This document shows positions 35,236 through 52,100 of a stretch of DNA of 64,000 nucleotides, piece by piece. The stretch spans positions 81,684,001-81,748,000 of the forward strand of contig CM077599.1 in NCBI GenBank assembly GCA_039654915.1. Direction: 5' to 3'. The position numbers and the translations under genes were made by a program. The notes beneath the pieces are model-generated. The model was not told the DNA's origin. It saw only the letters and a list, made by a program, of their open reading frames with translations, and did not search any database. The DNA comes from Aquilaria yunnanensis (lineage: Eukaryota > Streptophyta > Magnoliopsida > Malvales > Thymelaeaceae). How positions within the stretch are numbered: position 1 is the first letter of the stretch; every line of letters begins with the position of its first letter.

Positions 35236-36643
35236 GAACTTTAGGAATAAAACAAGGTGGTTGTTCCTTCCTGAGTTGCTTTATGGCTTTCTTATAGTAA
35301 GGATGGCATGGCATCTTAACTTCTGGTGATGGAGGTGGAAGTTCAAATGGTTCAGCAGGAGTTGTGAATATGTCATCCGTGGTTTGTTCCTTCTGGGAGT
35401 AGAGGACATAATAGTCATACTTGCCAGAGGGTTCTCCAAGTAATCCAACTTCGGGATCACCATGGTTATATCGTTGCTCGAGAAGATGCTGAGAAGACTT
35501 CTTTTTAGGCTTCTTCTTCTTCATCTTCTTGGTAGTTTCTTCATCATCATAGGGAGATTGATAACAGTCTGAACAATCACAAATATCAAAGTATTTGTGA
35601 CCTTTCTTGTCTTGGAAGGAATAGACTGGATTACCTAGATAGTCAAAAGACTCAATGGGTATACGCAAGTATTCCACGGGCTCCCGGATAAAGGTAAGGA
35701 CTGCAGGAGTGGAGAAGACATCAGTATCTTCTGACAGTTCCTTTTTCTGGAAGAAGATTTCCGTCTGCCCATTTCCTCTGTCAAGGAAAATGGGTTTCTT
35801 TGACTGGACTGGCTCTGTCTGCTGATGGAGAGATTCATATGCAGATATCCAAGAGGCAGGGATTAGTCGTTGGAGTTCCTCACGAGGTATCTGTTGCGGG
35901 ACATACGTCTCGTTTGGAACATAAGTTGTATCCGCAGATAGATACAAGGCATCATTGTTCATGTTGGGCATAGAGAAGTCAAGAGCATGGTTCTGGACTC
36001 TGTACGCCATCTGGTAGTGCAAGGTAGATGCCAGAGTGGTAGAGACTTGTTCTGCACCAGTAATCTGAATCTGGATCTTCAGAGCTGATAGGAGATGTGG
36101 ATCTTGAAGAGCCATACAGAAATTGGGGAAGAACGTCATAAGAATTGTACCAGCATTGAGAGTGGTCTCCACTGTACCAATACAGGCATGCTTGTACTTC
36201 TCATATCGAGAGTCAAGCAAGGCGAGACGGGCAGTAACTGGTAATCCTTTTCTTCCATGGTAGGTGAGAGCAAGGTGAACAGCACCAAAGTGGAGATGGG
36301 TGTATCCTTCAGCTGTCCATTGGTGAGGAAAGTGAGGAGGAATCTCCAGTGTGACATACTGTTCTTTGGATGTTGCAGGAAGAGTATGTTGGTCAAACTT
36401 CGTGGCTTGGACATACTCTTTTACATGCTTCCGGGTAGGGGAAACAATATTCTTTATTGTACGTCTAAGAGAATGAAAAGGTTTGGTAAAGGCTTTATAA
36501 GGGTTGATGAGGGGAAGATCAGTGAGAGGGATCTTCTCATCATCAGAAAGGTACTTGAATTCACATAGAGAATTCAAGTGAGAGGAAGAGGTAGATCTAA
36601 AGGAGGTAGTAAGAGATAACGTAGGGGTAGAGGTTCCTGACAT
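35186..36643 (-). pseudogene. Viral movement protein region (copy B)
   Basis: An uninterrupted 485-codon frame beginning MSGTSTPTLS. The first ~300 residues show the 30K-superfamily movement-protein pattern of caulimovirids, with 'LALLDSRYEKY' and 'GTILMTFFPNF' in the core. These proteins widen plasmodesmata to move virus between cells. The following ~180 residues are Lys-rich (KKMKKKKPKKK) and lead into the capsid part. The frame ends because of a shift at a run of six C (minus strand, about 35201-35206); downstream coding continues in another frame. It is open, but it belongs to a dead provirus. Copy A lacks this region. Confidence 0.85.
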
Positions 36644-36719
36644 ATCTGGATAGATCTGGGCTACCTCTAGAAGAAATTCTTAATAACATGAAACACTCAA
36701 AACTGCATTAGTGGCGGTA

Positions 36720-38155
36720 GGGTTAAATGCATCCGTGTCCCTACTCCTTAAATGCTGTTGTACTTTGGTCCATAACGTCCACTTTGTTTCATTCTCATTT
36801 CTAACGTAATTAAAATATTTCACGCTTATCCCTAACATTATTAAAATGTTCCATTTCGCCTTATTTTAGACAGAAAACATTTATGATGGACAAATAAATG
36901 CCAACTCAGCAGAAGCTTATGGGAAAAATCTCAATTTAAATCCTTGAAAACTTGTTCTCTCTCTCATGAACCCTTAAAATTATTTCATTTGTCAATTTGG
37001 TAATTATCTTTGTCTCTCTCATATTCAAGCTCCTCTTGCCCAAATCTTCCCTCACCATCCTTTTCCACCTATCCCTCAGCAGAAGCTTATGGGAAAAATC
37101 TCAATTTCAATCCTTGAAAACTTGTTCTCTCTCTCATGAATCCTTAAAATTATTTCATTTGTCAATTTGGTAATTATCTTTGTCTCTCTCATTTTCAAGC
37201 TCCTCTTGCCCAAATCTTCCCTCACCATCCTTTTCCACTTATCCCTCCGGACGCCTCCTGAGACTCTCCAGGCTCATTGCCATACTCATCTGCAATCTCA
37301 CCATGCTTAACAAGACTAAGACCAAGTTCAATGTTGCCAGTGCCATTGAACCCTTGTCAAGGCCATTTCAAACCTTACCAAATCATGTCATAACTTGTTT
37401 TTGAGCTCACTATTAGAGCTAGTGCAGTTCCATGACAAGTGCAAGGTGGTGATACGGGCTAGGGCAATGACTGTTTTGATGGGTGTGGTTGAGAACATAA
37501 AGGGGGAGAACTTGGCGGGGATGTTATTGGTAGTTCTAGGATTACTGGGGATGTTTGAGGAGGGGTTGAGGGCAATGATGGAGAGATAGGGATGATGGCG
37601 GCATTGGTGGAGGTGTTGAAGAGTAAGTGCATGATGAGCAAGGGAAATGCAGCCAGAATTTTGATCAAGATGTTCAACAAGAACAAGGGTTGCCTTAGAG
37701 ATACATTGAGGATCATGGAGTTGTTGGGATTATGGTTGATGTTTCAATGGGAGGGCCAGTGAGATTTCGAGATAAGGCGATGGTTTGGAGAGCTTTAAAC
37801 TTTGTTTTAATTGATTTTTTGTTGGACATGATTTGAATGTAATAGTTTGATTGATGAATTGTGAATTTAGCCTTCTAATTCCAGGTGAATCAAATGGTAT
37901 TGATTCATTTTCAGTCTAGGTTTTGAGAAAACAAAAAGAAAAGATTGAATTTGGGATTCTAAGGAAAAAGAACAAGTTTTCATGGATCAAAATTGGGATT
38001 TTTCCTACAATCTTGAACTGATGTGTCATTTTCCCATCAGCCATAATCTTTTTTGTCTAAAAAAAGGGCTAGTGATGAGAGTGGAATAAAGTGGATGTTA
38101 GAGATGAAAGTGAAATAATATTTAAATGTCGGAGACCACAGATATATTTAATCTA
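36720..38155. mobile_element. MULE-type TIR element, possible Pack-MULE
   Basis: About 1.44 kb with ~200-bp imperfect inverted ends: the left 'gttaaatgcatccgtg' and 'taacgtccactttgtttcat' pair with the inverted right 'gattaaatatatctgtg' and 'taacatccactttattcca'. Flanks GTGGCGGTA (36711-36719) and ATGGTGGTA (38156-38164) match at 7 of 9, fitting an aged 9-bp Mutator target duplication. The interior has a frame (37395-37589, continuing past a stop) with 'LLELVQFHDKCKVVIRARAM' and 'NAARILIKMF', which looks like ARM repeats of a U-box ligase. That gene assignment is weak. Confidence 0.7.
36905..37244. repeat. Tandem duplication, 170-bp period
   Basis: The block starting 'ctcagcagaagcttatgg' at 36905 recurs at 37075 with very few differences, extending to about 37244. 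It lies inside the MULE-type element. Confidence 0.9.
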
Positions 38156-38164
38156 ATGGTGGTA

Positions 38165-39578
38165 TTTATATTAAAGAATTAGGGTTTATTCCGAGCTTCA
38201 ACTTGGGCCCCCTTTAAAATGTTGGGTGAGGGAAATAACAATCATGTTACGTGCAGCCCAAAGTGCATAGAATTCGTTAGCCCAACCATCGGCGAGCTTT
38301 CTCCAATGTAATCCGCAAAGCAGCTTAAAGAAGAGATAAAAGTATTCACTAATCTGACAGGTAAATTGAATGGTTGGTTCATAATTTTTAATTATTATTT
38401 TATTTTAATATATAATTTATTAATTATCATATTTTGATTCTGAACCTATTAAACACATTTTATTTTGGTTGTAAATCTATTTAACACATTTCATTCTAAT
38501 ATATCATTGAAAATTAAAAAAAGTTCCTCCAGCCACTAAAACTACGAGAAAAATTAAAATTTTTAGTATTTAAAATATATACTAGAAAAATTAAATTTTT
38601 TAGTATTTAAAATATAAAATAAATGTTAAAAAAAACATAGTATAAGATAAAAATTCTAATAACATAACAAATATATGAAGAGAAAAAAATCATATTTTAT
38701 TTTGGGTATTTTACATTACCTCATGAACTTGGGTTGATATTACAATTATATCTATAAGTTTGGAAATCTACAGTACCCCATAATTTTTTTAAATATTTTT
38801 ATAGTGTCTTTTAGCAAATTCAGAAATTCTAATTTAAACTATTTAATAATTATTCTTAAATTTTAAGAACGTAATTGTAATACTAGACTGAGTTTAGCGA
38901 CAACTGTGAATTATTTTTTAATTTTTTCCTAAAATGCCGTGGCATGTGTTGGTATTGGATTGTACATGTCAAACCATGCCCGTTTATACACGTCTACCTT
39001 AGAAGTCTTAAGAAAAGTTTTTTAAGGTCAACATTAGAGTTTTGAATAGTTTATAAACAGTAAATATTAAATTACTAAAATTAAAAGCTAAAAACTACAA
39101 AACTTTAATACTAATGTTAAACAGAACAAAAAATAAATACAGAAATTTATGTTCTTTTTTCCTCAAAAAATGCATTTTAAAATATATTAACTTAAAATTT
39201 AAAAATTTTCCACCTCTTTTTTCATTTAAAGTATATTCAAATGAAAACACAACATAGCCTAAACTTTTTTGGAATAAGTTTTTTATAGGAAAAAAATTTC
39301 CAGAAGGCAATGAGGAAAATGATCAATCTCCCAATCTGACAGTGACGATTGTACCACAAGACAAAATTATGCAATTGAAAATTGTCAATGTGTCAATGAC
39401 CACTACGTCCCACATTTCAACCTCACTTGCCTCCGCACCGCTGTTTCCCCCCCACAACACAATCCTCGTTGTTTCCTTCATCCCAATCGAACGACTCGAT
39501 GCCTGATGGCTACCGGTTTGGATTTGGAATTCACAGAGCCCAATCGGCCTTATTGAAAAACGGACGGCTGTGATCAGA
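38165..39578. other. AT-rich spacer with partial foldback MITE
   Basis: 38698-38900 resembles one half of the family F foldback ('gaaattctaatttaaactatt'). The rest shows nothing I recognise. The 3' UTR of the RING gene should occupy the right end. Confidence 0.5.
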
Positions 39579-40175
39579 TCAGAAAATATCAAGAATCTCG
39601 ATGATCGAACGGTTGCAGAGGGGACACGACCCTCGGTTCAGCCACAGCTCCCTGGAGCAAATCCTGCAGAACGTGTGCCCACAAGGTATGAACGCCGCCC
39701 CTTTCTTCCTTATCATGCACACGCAACACACCGTCTCGCTCCGACTCTCTCCGCCTCCGCCGGTCTCCTCCTTGCCGTCAGCCTCCTCCAACAGCCTTAT
39801 CAGCGACATCCGCAGCGGTATCCCCGGCGTCGCCCTGAAATGTCGCTCCGCAGCTAATGCCGCTGCTAGATTCATCCCCGAAGATGCCGGAGCCCGGTTC
39901 AGGCAACCGAGACCCGGCGACGGTTCCGCTTGGCGGTGTTGATCATTTCGGCTGGTTGTCTCTTCTTCGTTCGCATCGTCGTCGTGAGAGTTTACGGGGG
40001 TTGACCCGGAACCACAAGTGGCTCCGCAACAGACGATGCACCTCAATCTCAGCCGTCGTTTGACGGTCCTCCTCCTCCTCTCTCCATCCATTTTCTCCCT
40101 CAGAAAACCGCCGATAGTTCTCGCCTCCGTCTCTCTCACCTCCGATTCCTGCAAGATCAGACCGAGTAGACTCAT
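39579..40175 (-). CDS. RING-finger E3 ubiquitin ligase-like protein
   Basis: Single-exon gene for a 198-residue protein. A C-terminal C3HC4 RING uses Cys150, Cys153, Cys165, His167, Cys170, Cys173, Cys184 and Cys187, and the protein ends 'ILDIF'. RING proteins of this type bind an E2 and transfer ubiquitin; the substrate is unknown. The N-terminus 'MSLLGLILQE' and the C-terminal 'LDIF' recall a small conserved plant family of RING/U-box proteins without established function. A basic segment (residues 32-45) and a low-complexity acidic stretch (65-75) lie between. I chose the ATG at 40173-40175. An in-frame ATG 16 codons upstream (40221-40223) is possible but adds a non-conserved extension. 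No membrane segment or signal peptide. Confidence 0.85.
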   Translation of the reverse strand: MSLLGLILQESEVRETEARTIGGFLREKMDGERRRRTVKRRLRLRCIVCCGATCGSGSTPVNSHDDDANEEETTSRNDQHRQAEPSPGLGCLNRAPASSGMNLAAALAAERHFRATPGIPLRMSLIRLLEEADGKEETGGGGESRSETVCCVCMIRKKGAAFIPCGHTFCRICSRELWLNRGSCPLCNRSIIEILDIF

Positions 40176-40863
40176 TTCGCCAAGAACCCAAATCCAAGAA
40201 ACACCGAATCGATGAACATACAAAATTCACGCACAAGAAACTAGGAGGGTCTCGTCCCGTCCCGTGATCAACCACTAAGATTAAATCCCACCCAGAAACT
40301 GGAAACAGACAAGAAACAGGGAATCGAGAAACCGAAAGTGGGTCTGGCCGAAGAAAGTTGGTAGCCGAAACTAAAACAAGTGAGAATGGAAGGTGGTTTT
40401 TCACTTTACAGAGTTTCTTGCTTCTTGTTTTTCTCGGAGGGAGCAAGGTGAGCTAATACAACAACTGGATCGGATTAACTAAAAGCATATTTCTATTGTT
40501 GTTCACGGAGATCGATGAATAGAATAACAAAAAAAAATGCTAAATGTACTATTAAAATTCGTATACAAAAAATTTATTAAATTTCAGATGTCAGTATATG
40601 ATTTATTTGACGCGAAAAAAACTGAATAATGTAATACAGAAACAAATCATATGGTATTACGCTAAAATCTTATTAAATTAGCGATGTGTTTGTGTTTGGG
40701 AGGGAAGTAGGCATTTATTTAACGCATTAGTATTTTGTTGTAGTTCATTTAGCTTGCCATGCACAGTCTAGATAGCTAGCGAAGAGAGAAGGCAGGCATT
40801 CCTGTTAGGGATGTTAATGGAGCAGTTTGAGTCGGATTTACTTAATCTCAAACTTTTGGTTAG

Positions 40864-41652
40864 GCAAATTTGATACTCACGATTTGTCCACCAAAGCAAT
40901 TTTTACACTTTTGTTGTGAGAATTTGCCACTGACGGTGATTAGTGGGACAAAATTTGCCACCCTTAAATATACCAATGTGGTACACAAAAATATATGAAA
41001 AAAAGAAAAAAGAAGTTTTGGTCATAGGATTCGCTCCTAAATTTTGTAACCTCTCATTCTCATTTTTGTATTCATCATATCTAACCTGTGAGTTCTGTAA
41101 CTGAAAAACCTACACTCGTTCATCACTTTCATTACGTTGCTTTAATTCATGTTGTTGATCTAAGGTGTCAACACTTTGTTAGTAACGTCAATTGAGGGAA
41201 GAAGAACCTAGTTGCGAGTTTGCTCCCTATTTGATTTTGTCAACAATCTCATTATCTTAATGCTCAGATGTCACTACTCGCCATTGAAGAAGTCCTGGCT
41301 ACCACTCATTACAATTACTGTGAATAATGCCACTGAAAGAGCATAGCAAAGTGACACTCAAACTTGGTGAAGAAAATGGCTCATACAGTACATTTGTAAT
41401 ATTATGGTGGTTAGTGGCTAAGGTGGAAATTTAGTGGACTAATTTAAGGTTTCTCCAAATGCATCACAGCTGTTGATATAGCGCTGATGTGGCAAGGATA
41501 TCCACACATTCGTCGGACTCTGATCTATTTTCCAACTTTGATGCCAAATTTAGTCTCACACTCTAACATTAGTGTCAAATTTGCACCAAAGGAAACAAGG
41601 GCGGCAACATTGCCCCAACATACAAGCATGAGCAACTAATTTGCCCTTTTCC
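40864..41652. mobile_element. TIR element of unknown superfamily
   Basis: About 0.8 kb. The left 'ggcaaatttgatactcacg' and the inverted right 'gggcaaattagttgctcatg' agree in part, and inner blocks 'gcaatttttacactttt' and 'aatttgccac' also have inverted partners. It lies between the RING gene and the PFP gene, in the presumed promoter side of both. Confidence 0.45.
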
Positions 41653-42029
41653 ATAAAAACTACTATATTAAATTCAAAAAGTGCTCCATTTGATGATTCA
41701 AAATATCAACTAAAAGAGTACAAGTAATAGATAGTTTATTTCAAGATTTTAAAATTGATGTCAATAATTAATAGACATGAAAAGGGTATTTACGTTATGG
41801 GGGTAAATATAAGTTTTCGGAAGGGGGTGGAGCAAGTTATATTTTCAAATGTTTTCGGGTTTTTGTTTGCAATCTACCGCAAAGAAAATGACATTTTGTC
41901 CTTATTAGAAACTATTTGAGCAACACTCTATGCATCAAGTCGACGATCTCCCAAAAGCAGTGAAAGCCTTTCCGTAGCACTCGGAACTCCGAATCGATAG
42001 TTTGGCGGAATCACCAGAACAACTGGAAA

Positions 42030-46791
<4,762 letters not shown>

Positions 46792-47855
46792 GGTTCCTTT
46801 CCTTGCTACCTCTTAGTCTTAGAAGTCATGGCTATGATATGAGCAACCTGGCTAAATGTAGTTTCAGATGAACCTCATGGAGTGTTTTTGCATGTTTGTT
46901 ATTTAAAATAAAATTCCGAAAATGTAAAGGGGAAGTGGATGAATCCGAAGATGCGTATGGCGAATCTCCATTATCTAGCAAATGGGTCCATGAGCGTGAG
47001 CTAACACCTTTTGAGAATCCATCCACGTTAATAAAAATAATTGGCTTTTGCATACAGTTTTAACTTTTAATTCTCATTTTCATCTTGAATCTACTATTTG
47101 ACCTCGTCTTGTTTAAAATCTTTTTAAAAATATTTTGTATTAGTAATAGATAAAGTTTATTAGCTCCGACTAACTATCTCGCATCAATTTATAAATATTA
47201 ATTAAAATTATCTAATAAGATTGAATTTTAGTAAATTTAAAGTATGTAATAATTTTTTTAACAATTAATTAGCAATTTCAATTACTCTTTTCATTTTAAA
47301 TTCTTTATAATATTCACTATTTATAAGAATTAATTTATAATTTTTTATTTTTAAAATATATTATATAAATGAATGCATACTTTTAAATGTTTTCTAATAT
47401 ATAATAATATGATCAATTTGAAGTCAAGAAAAAGTGAAATTTCAAATAATATAGGATAGAGATAGTACTAATATTTCCTTACCCTGTGTCAGGTTTCATG
47501 TACTACATCTACATTTTTGTCTAAGTTGTTGGTTTCCATCTAGAGAATTAATATGAAACATATTAATAAAGTTTAGGGAATAAAGAATTGTTGATAAAAA
47601 CAAAATTGAGAATTAAATGAAAATGTAACTCAGTAAAGCCTCATAATTCAAGTAATGCACTCACATTTCCAATTTAGATTAATTATTTGAACAGTAAAAT
47701 AGTAGACTCCGTGCATGTGGTGCTTGGTTCACCACGTGTTAAGAGATGCAGCCGCACCTTGAACAGTTGTACCTAACTCCTCCAAGTCGCTACTCCTACA
47801 ACATGATTTTAATACACTTATTAGTTTTGCATCAGGTAGGTAGCTGTAATTCTTT

Positions 47856-47858
<3 letters not shown>

Positions 47859-47891
<33 letters not shown>
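47859..47891. repeat. (AT)n microsatellite
   Basis: Uninterrupted AT dinucleotide run of about 33 bp. Confidence 0.95.
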
Positions 47892-47895
<4 letters not shown>

Positions 47896-50010
47896 AAGTA
47901 AGTACTGGTATTGAATTAACTAGAGCGTAAAACGTTCAACAACCAATAAGGGAATGGTTTGTTCCAAGAAGATCTTCCCAAAGTATGAAGGCTTTGTTTA
48001 GTGAGGGAGTGGGCAACTTTTGGGTAGTTCGGATGAACTTAATAGGATTAATGAGGGTTCCATTATTCAGTAATCAAACACGGGTCAAAGCCTGGTCAAA
48101 ACAGCCAGATTAGTTTGTTGTATGTTTGGTGATTTGTTTGGTCTTATTTACGGTTCTTTGCCACTGGCCATAGTTGGTGAAAACGCAAGGAAGATGCTCA
48201 TCTAGCTAGAATTTGTCGCTTTTTTTTTCTTTTCTAAACAGAATTATGGGACCCTATTCCAGGAGAGCACCAACTTCTTTCTAGGAAAGCTTTTCGTTGT
48301 AATCTTTGCTACCTTCGCTGCCTTAGCTTTTGGCTTCTCATCGGCTGCCTTCCTTTTCCCTGAGGCTTCCGGCTTGGTAGCCGTCTCTGGCTTCGCCTGG
48401 GTTTTTGTCCGGCCTAGGATCTGGTGTTTTTAGTTGGATTTGTCGTTTGGTCCGAACCCAATTATTGGTCATTCCTATCTCCCAATCGCCAATCCTTTCC
48501 CTTGGACGTCTGCTCAAACCGATCTCGACGCCACTGCTTGATCCGTGTGCGGCGTTGTAGTGCCATAAGAATTTCATCCTCAGATTGCCTGAGCCCTTCA
48601 ATTTTTTTTTTCGCAGGCCTCCTTTCCTAGTGGCAGGTAATTGTAAATTTGCCCAAACCGGGCACCAAATACACAAGAAACTAATTTGCCCATTTTTACC
48701 GGTCTTTGACCCGCATTCGCACAGTGAATAATGCGGCCTTGTTAATGCCATTAAATGGAACCAACAACCCCCTTCATGGGCTAGCCTCCTAGAAAAGGAA
48801 AATGAACAAGAATCAAAAGAGAAATCTAGAACTCTAGCCTCATCAAGTAGCACACCGAAATAAAAAATAAAAAAAAAGGATTTAGAACATTTATAAGATT
48901 TCAAAATGAGTTCCTAAATAAAAAATGTGACTCTAAAATGTGCTCAAGGATATAGTGTGAGGTTCCAAAGCCAATACCAAAACTCATATTAAATAAGTGG
49001 ATTCCGGCTGAAAAGCATGATATAATTAACATAATATGCAGATTAAATTAATGCACGTATGAGAATGAGAGTTAAATTAATGCAAGTATAAGAAGAGGAA
49101 TTTATTTATTTATTTCTCTTTTGGACAATTTTTAAATTTTGTAATAGACGTTTATAATTTTCAGAATAATATTGAAACAAAACAATATGTCATTCTAACC
49201 TAAAAAATATGGAAAAATTTCTTTACTGTCTCTTTAACATTCATACATTTTCATATCTAAGCCTTGAACCATTTTTTACACTCTTTTTTTTATAATTCAA
49301 ACATATGTTAAAACTGTGAAGCTAATTCGATACAAGATAAAGTTAATAAATTACGTGCTGAAAGTGGATTTTTGTCTCTTATATTCTATATAGCATGAAT
49401 ATCACCCGCCTCTTTTTTATATTTCATATTTATTATTCATGATTTTATTTCTTCCAAAGTTTCTTATAGAAATATAAATTTTTTACATAAAAATTGTACC
49501 TTAAAGATTATAGTTTCTAAATATAATTTTTAAGAATTTTTTTTACAATATATATTAATATGAAAATATTCAAGTCAAACAATAATTAAAAAAAAAGGTA
49601 AAATGGTCAAATTTTGCAAGAAAAAAAAGTTGTTAAATTAGAGCATTTTCAAATTTATTTCTAAAAATAATTTATAAAAACCCTAGATTCACCAATCGAA
49701 TATTGGGGAGGTATGAAGTTTGACTTCATGCTTCCTGTTTTCGAAATTATATCATAGGCAAAATGATTCAGTTGTCGTTTATATCCTGAAAAAATTGATA
49801 TTTCTTCTTCCTTTAGTTATAATAATAGTACATTATTCCCTTATAAATTTGTATGGTTCTTTTAACCACTGAGAAAAAAAAAAAAGAAGAAGAAGAAGTA
49901 TTCCACTAAGTTCAACTGATGTGGCAGTTTTCTCGAGTGGATGAACGCTACCTAAACGTAAATGATATTTTGTCGTGGGTTTTACTAGTTGCCATTAACT
50001 AGCTAGTGAT

Positions 50011-50034
50011 ACACACACACACACACACACACAC
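50011..50034. repeat. (AC)12 microsatellite
   Basis: Pure AC dinucleotide run. Confidence 0.95.
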
Positions 50035-52100
50035 AAAAGATGCTTCATTTTGACTAAAAGTGAGTTAAATAGCATCTTACAACGTAATGATGGCATAAAA
50101 CTCTAAAGAACAACAGGAACACAAAACTAGCCACAAAAATGCTACTTATTCCTTTGATACCGAATGAAGGAAAAAGATTTGAGGTCAAATAAACCTTCAA
50201 AATAAGTCAAAAATAAATCTGGGATACATAACTCACAAATAACTGAAACAAAGCTCAGGGCAAAACGATAGTAACTAAGCAATACTAGAATCAACTAGAC
50301 ACCAAAGGCTTCAATAAGGCTATATATGAAAATAAAAAGACAACCAATAAAACCTAAAAAAATAAAGATTGATGTTATTCTATACAATTGTTTTCATATC
50401 TATTGTCAAATGTCGTAACACTCTAGTAGAGCCGAGATTTCAGTAAATCCAAAAGAAAATTTAACTCTATCGTTGTTCATCTTCAATTGAATATTTATCA
50501 TGTGAGAATCTCAAATCGTTTTGGAACATAAGTATTTGAAAGATATTGCATCCACAAAAAAATCTGCTAGATAACATCGAATAATGTAAGTCAAATAATG
50601 AAAGGAATAAAAGCAATCCGGCCAAATCTGGACCAAAGTCTGAATCTAGCCAGAAATAGTAGATGATGGTGAGGGAGGCAACAGGGAATTAGGTTTGGTG
50701 AGAGAGAGTTGAGTTTTTGACATCTAGGTAGTGATTATTTATATTAAGTAAATCATTATTTGAATTATTATTTTCACTTTTTATTTATTTTTATTTAAAA
50801 TTAATATTATTTAAAACTAATATTATTCACCTAATTATCATTTGAATAAATTTTCTAGATAATAATTTTTTATGGACCTTTTTCATACCAATGCCCATAA
50901 AACAAAAACTAACAAAAATACTTATTTTCCTAAAATATTTCAAAAATATTGTTTCTTTTAGTTTCTTAAAGTGTAGAATTCAATTGATATACGTTGTTAC
51001 ACTACAAGTATATGGTTATCAAATGAATAATAAAATCAGTGACACCGGATCGTATATACAAGAATCAAGTGCTAAAGAAAACTAAGTTGGTAGAAAATTG
51101 TAAATAGAAATTAAAAGAAATTAAATGCTTGAATTAAATAATAATTAATAATTGATCATCACAAATAACTAATTTCAACTATTAACTATTACTAATTAAA
51201 TTCTAAAGCAAACTAACACGAACTACTACTTGTAAAAATTAATTAAATAGAAAATGAATTCTTTTAGAGTAATTGATTATCTTGGAATTCACTTTGAGCT
51301 TACTCACTATTCACCTAGACCATTTACCAATTTATTGTAAATGAAATTACTTGATAATAAATTTCCTCTCCCAAGGTAAATTTATTTAACCCTTTAATAT
51401 TAAGTTACAATTCCTTGTTCATCTAAAATTAAAGGATTTTAAACTCTATGTGGTCGATTTATCTTTTAGAAACTTGAGACTTCTAATTCTCAAACGATTC
51501 TAACCTACTTTGCCTATTTCTTCTAACACAAATATCTTCTCTAAAAGACCAATTTGCATCAAGAAAAAAACTCATGGCCAAGAGTTTCAAAAATCAAGCA
51601 CAAGAGTAAACAAAACAATAAATTCAATAAATAGTCTAGAGTTTTAGCAAACAATTATCAAAGAATCATCTAGGATTCACAATTATTCTAGAAGATTGAA
51701 AATTTTAGTCTAAAAAAATCTTTGAAACAATGAACAACTTAATTGGAATCCATGTTCTATTTAGAAAAAGAATTAGGGAAGATCAAGAGAACTATACCAA
51801 GACATTATGGATAATAAAAATAATGCTTGAAGATCACATATCATCCATAAATCAAGCTCAATTGTAGGGTTAAATCACCATTTTTCTATAGTTATCAATA
51901 TACATTTTGAATTAATAATCATTAAAAAATAATATATTAAACATTCATTATTTAATCATAAATAAAACACCACCTTATTTTTGTGAAATCTATATGGTGG
52001 AATTCGGTGATTTGGTTTTAACTTAGGTGCTTCCTTACATTGCCTTGGGAAGCCAAAGAATTCTTTATACATATTCTTTCTTTAATGATATTTACCTATT

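Larger units (their letters stand above)
29278..36690 (-). mobile_element. Endogenous pararetrovirus copy B (near full length)
   Basis: About 7.4 kb on the minus strand, the size of a whole caulimovirid genome: movement protein, coiled-coil/capsid, zinc knuckle, protease, RT, RNase H, ORF2, promoter, leader. It is opened in the leader just upstream of the movement-protein ATG. It shares the RT deletion and the PR-RT frame change with copy A and has its own nonsense mutations. Not infectious as it stands. Confidence 0.9.
24899..36694. other. Inverted endogenous pararetrovirus locus
   Basis: An 11.8-kb block made of two copies of one caulimovirid genome pointing toward each other. The outer flanks carry the same 10-mer AACATGAAAC (24899-24908 and 36685-36694), which may be a target-site duplication of the whole block. 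Caulimovirids have no integrase, so integration is expected by host end-joining. Left arm 24986-29220 (4235 bp) and right arm 29278-33516 (4239 bp) are colinear; the 4-bp difference equals a single 4-bp deletion in the left arm. In the first ~120 bp that I compared base by base there are three substitutions. Confidence 0.9.
46792..52090. other. AT-rich spacer downstream of PFP gene
   Basis: Contains the PFP 3' UTR at the left, an (AT)n run at 47859-47891, a GC-richer block at 48240-48660 with overlapping frames on both strands but no domain, and a long AT-rich stretch. No gene recognised. Confidence 0.5.

Noticed and set aside
39943..40446. Minus-strand 167-codon frame overlapping the RING gene in another register, and plus-strand frames at 39570-40063
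   Set aside because: Shadow frames of the GC-rich RING coding region and its 5' UTR; no domain.
48338..48904. 188-codon minus-strand frame
   Set aside because: No domain, biased composition, overlapping open frame on the other strand, and no sign of splicing or conservation.
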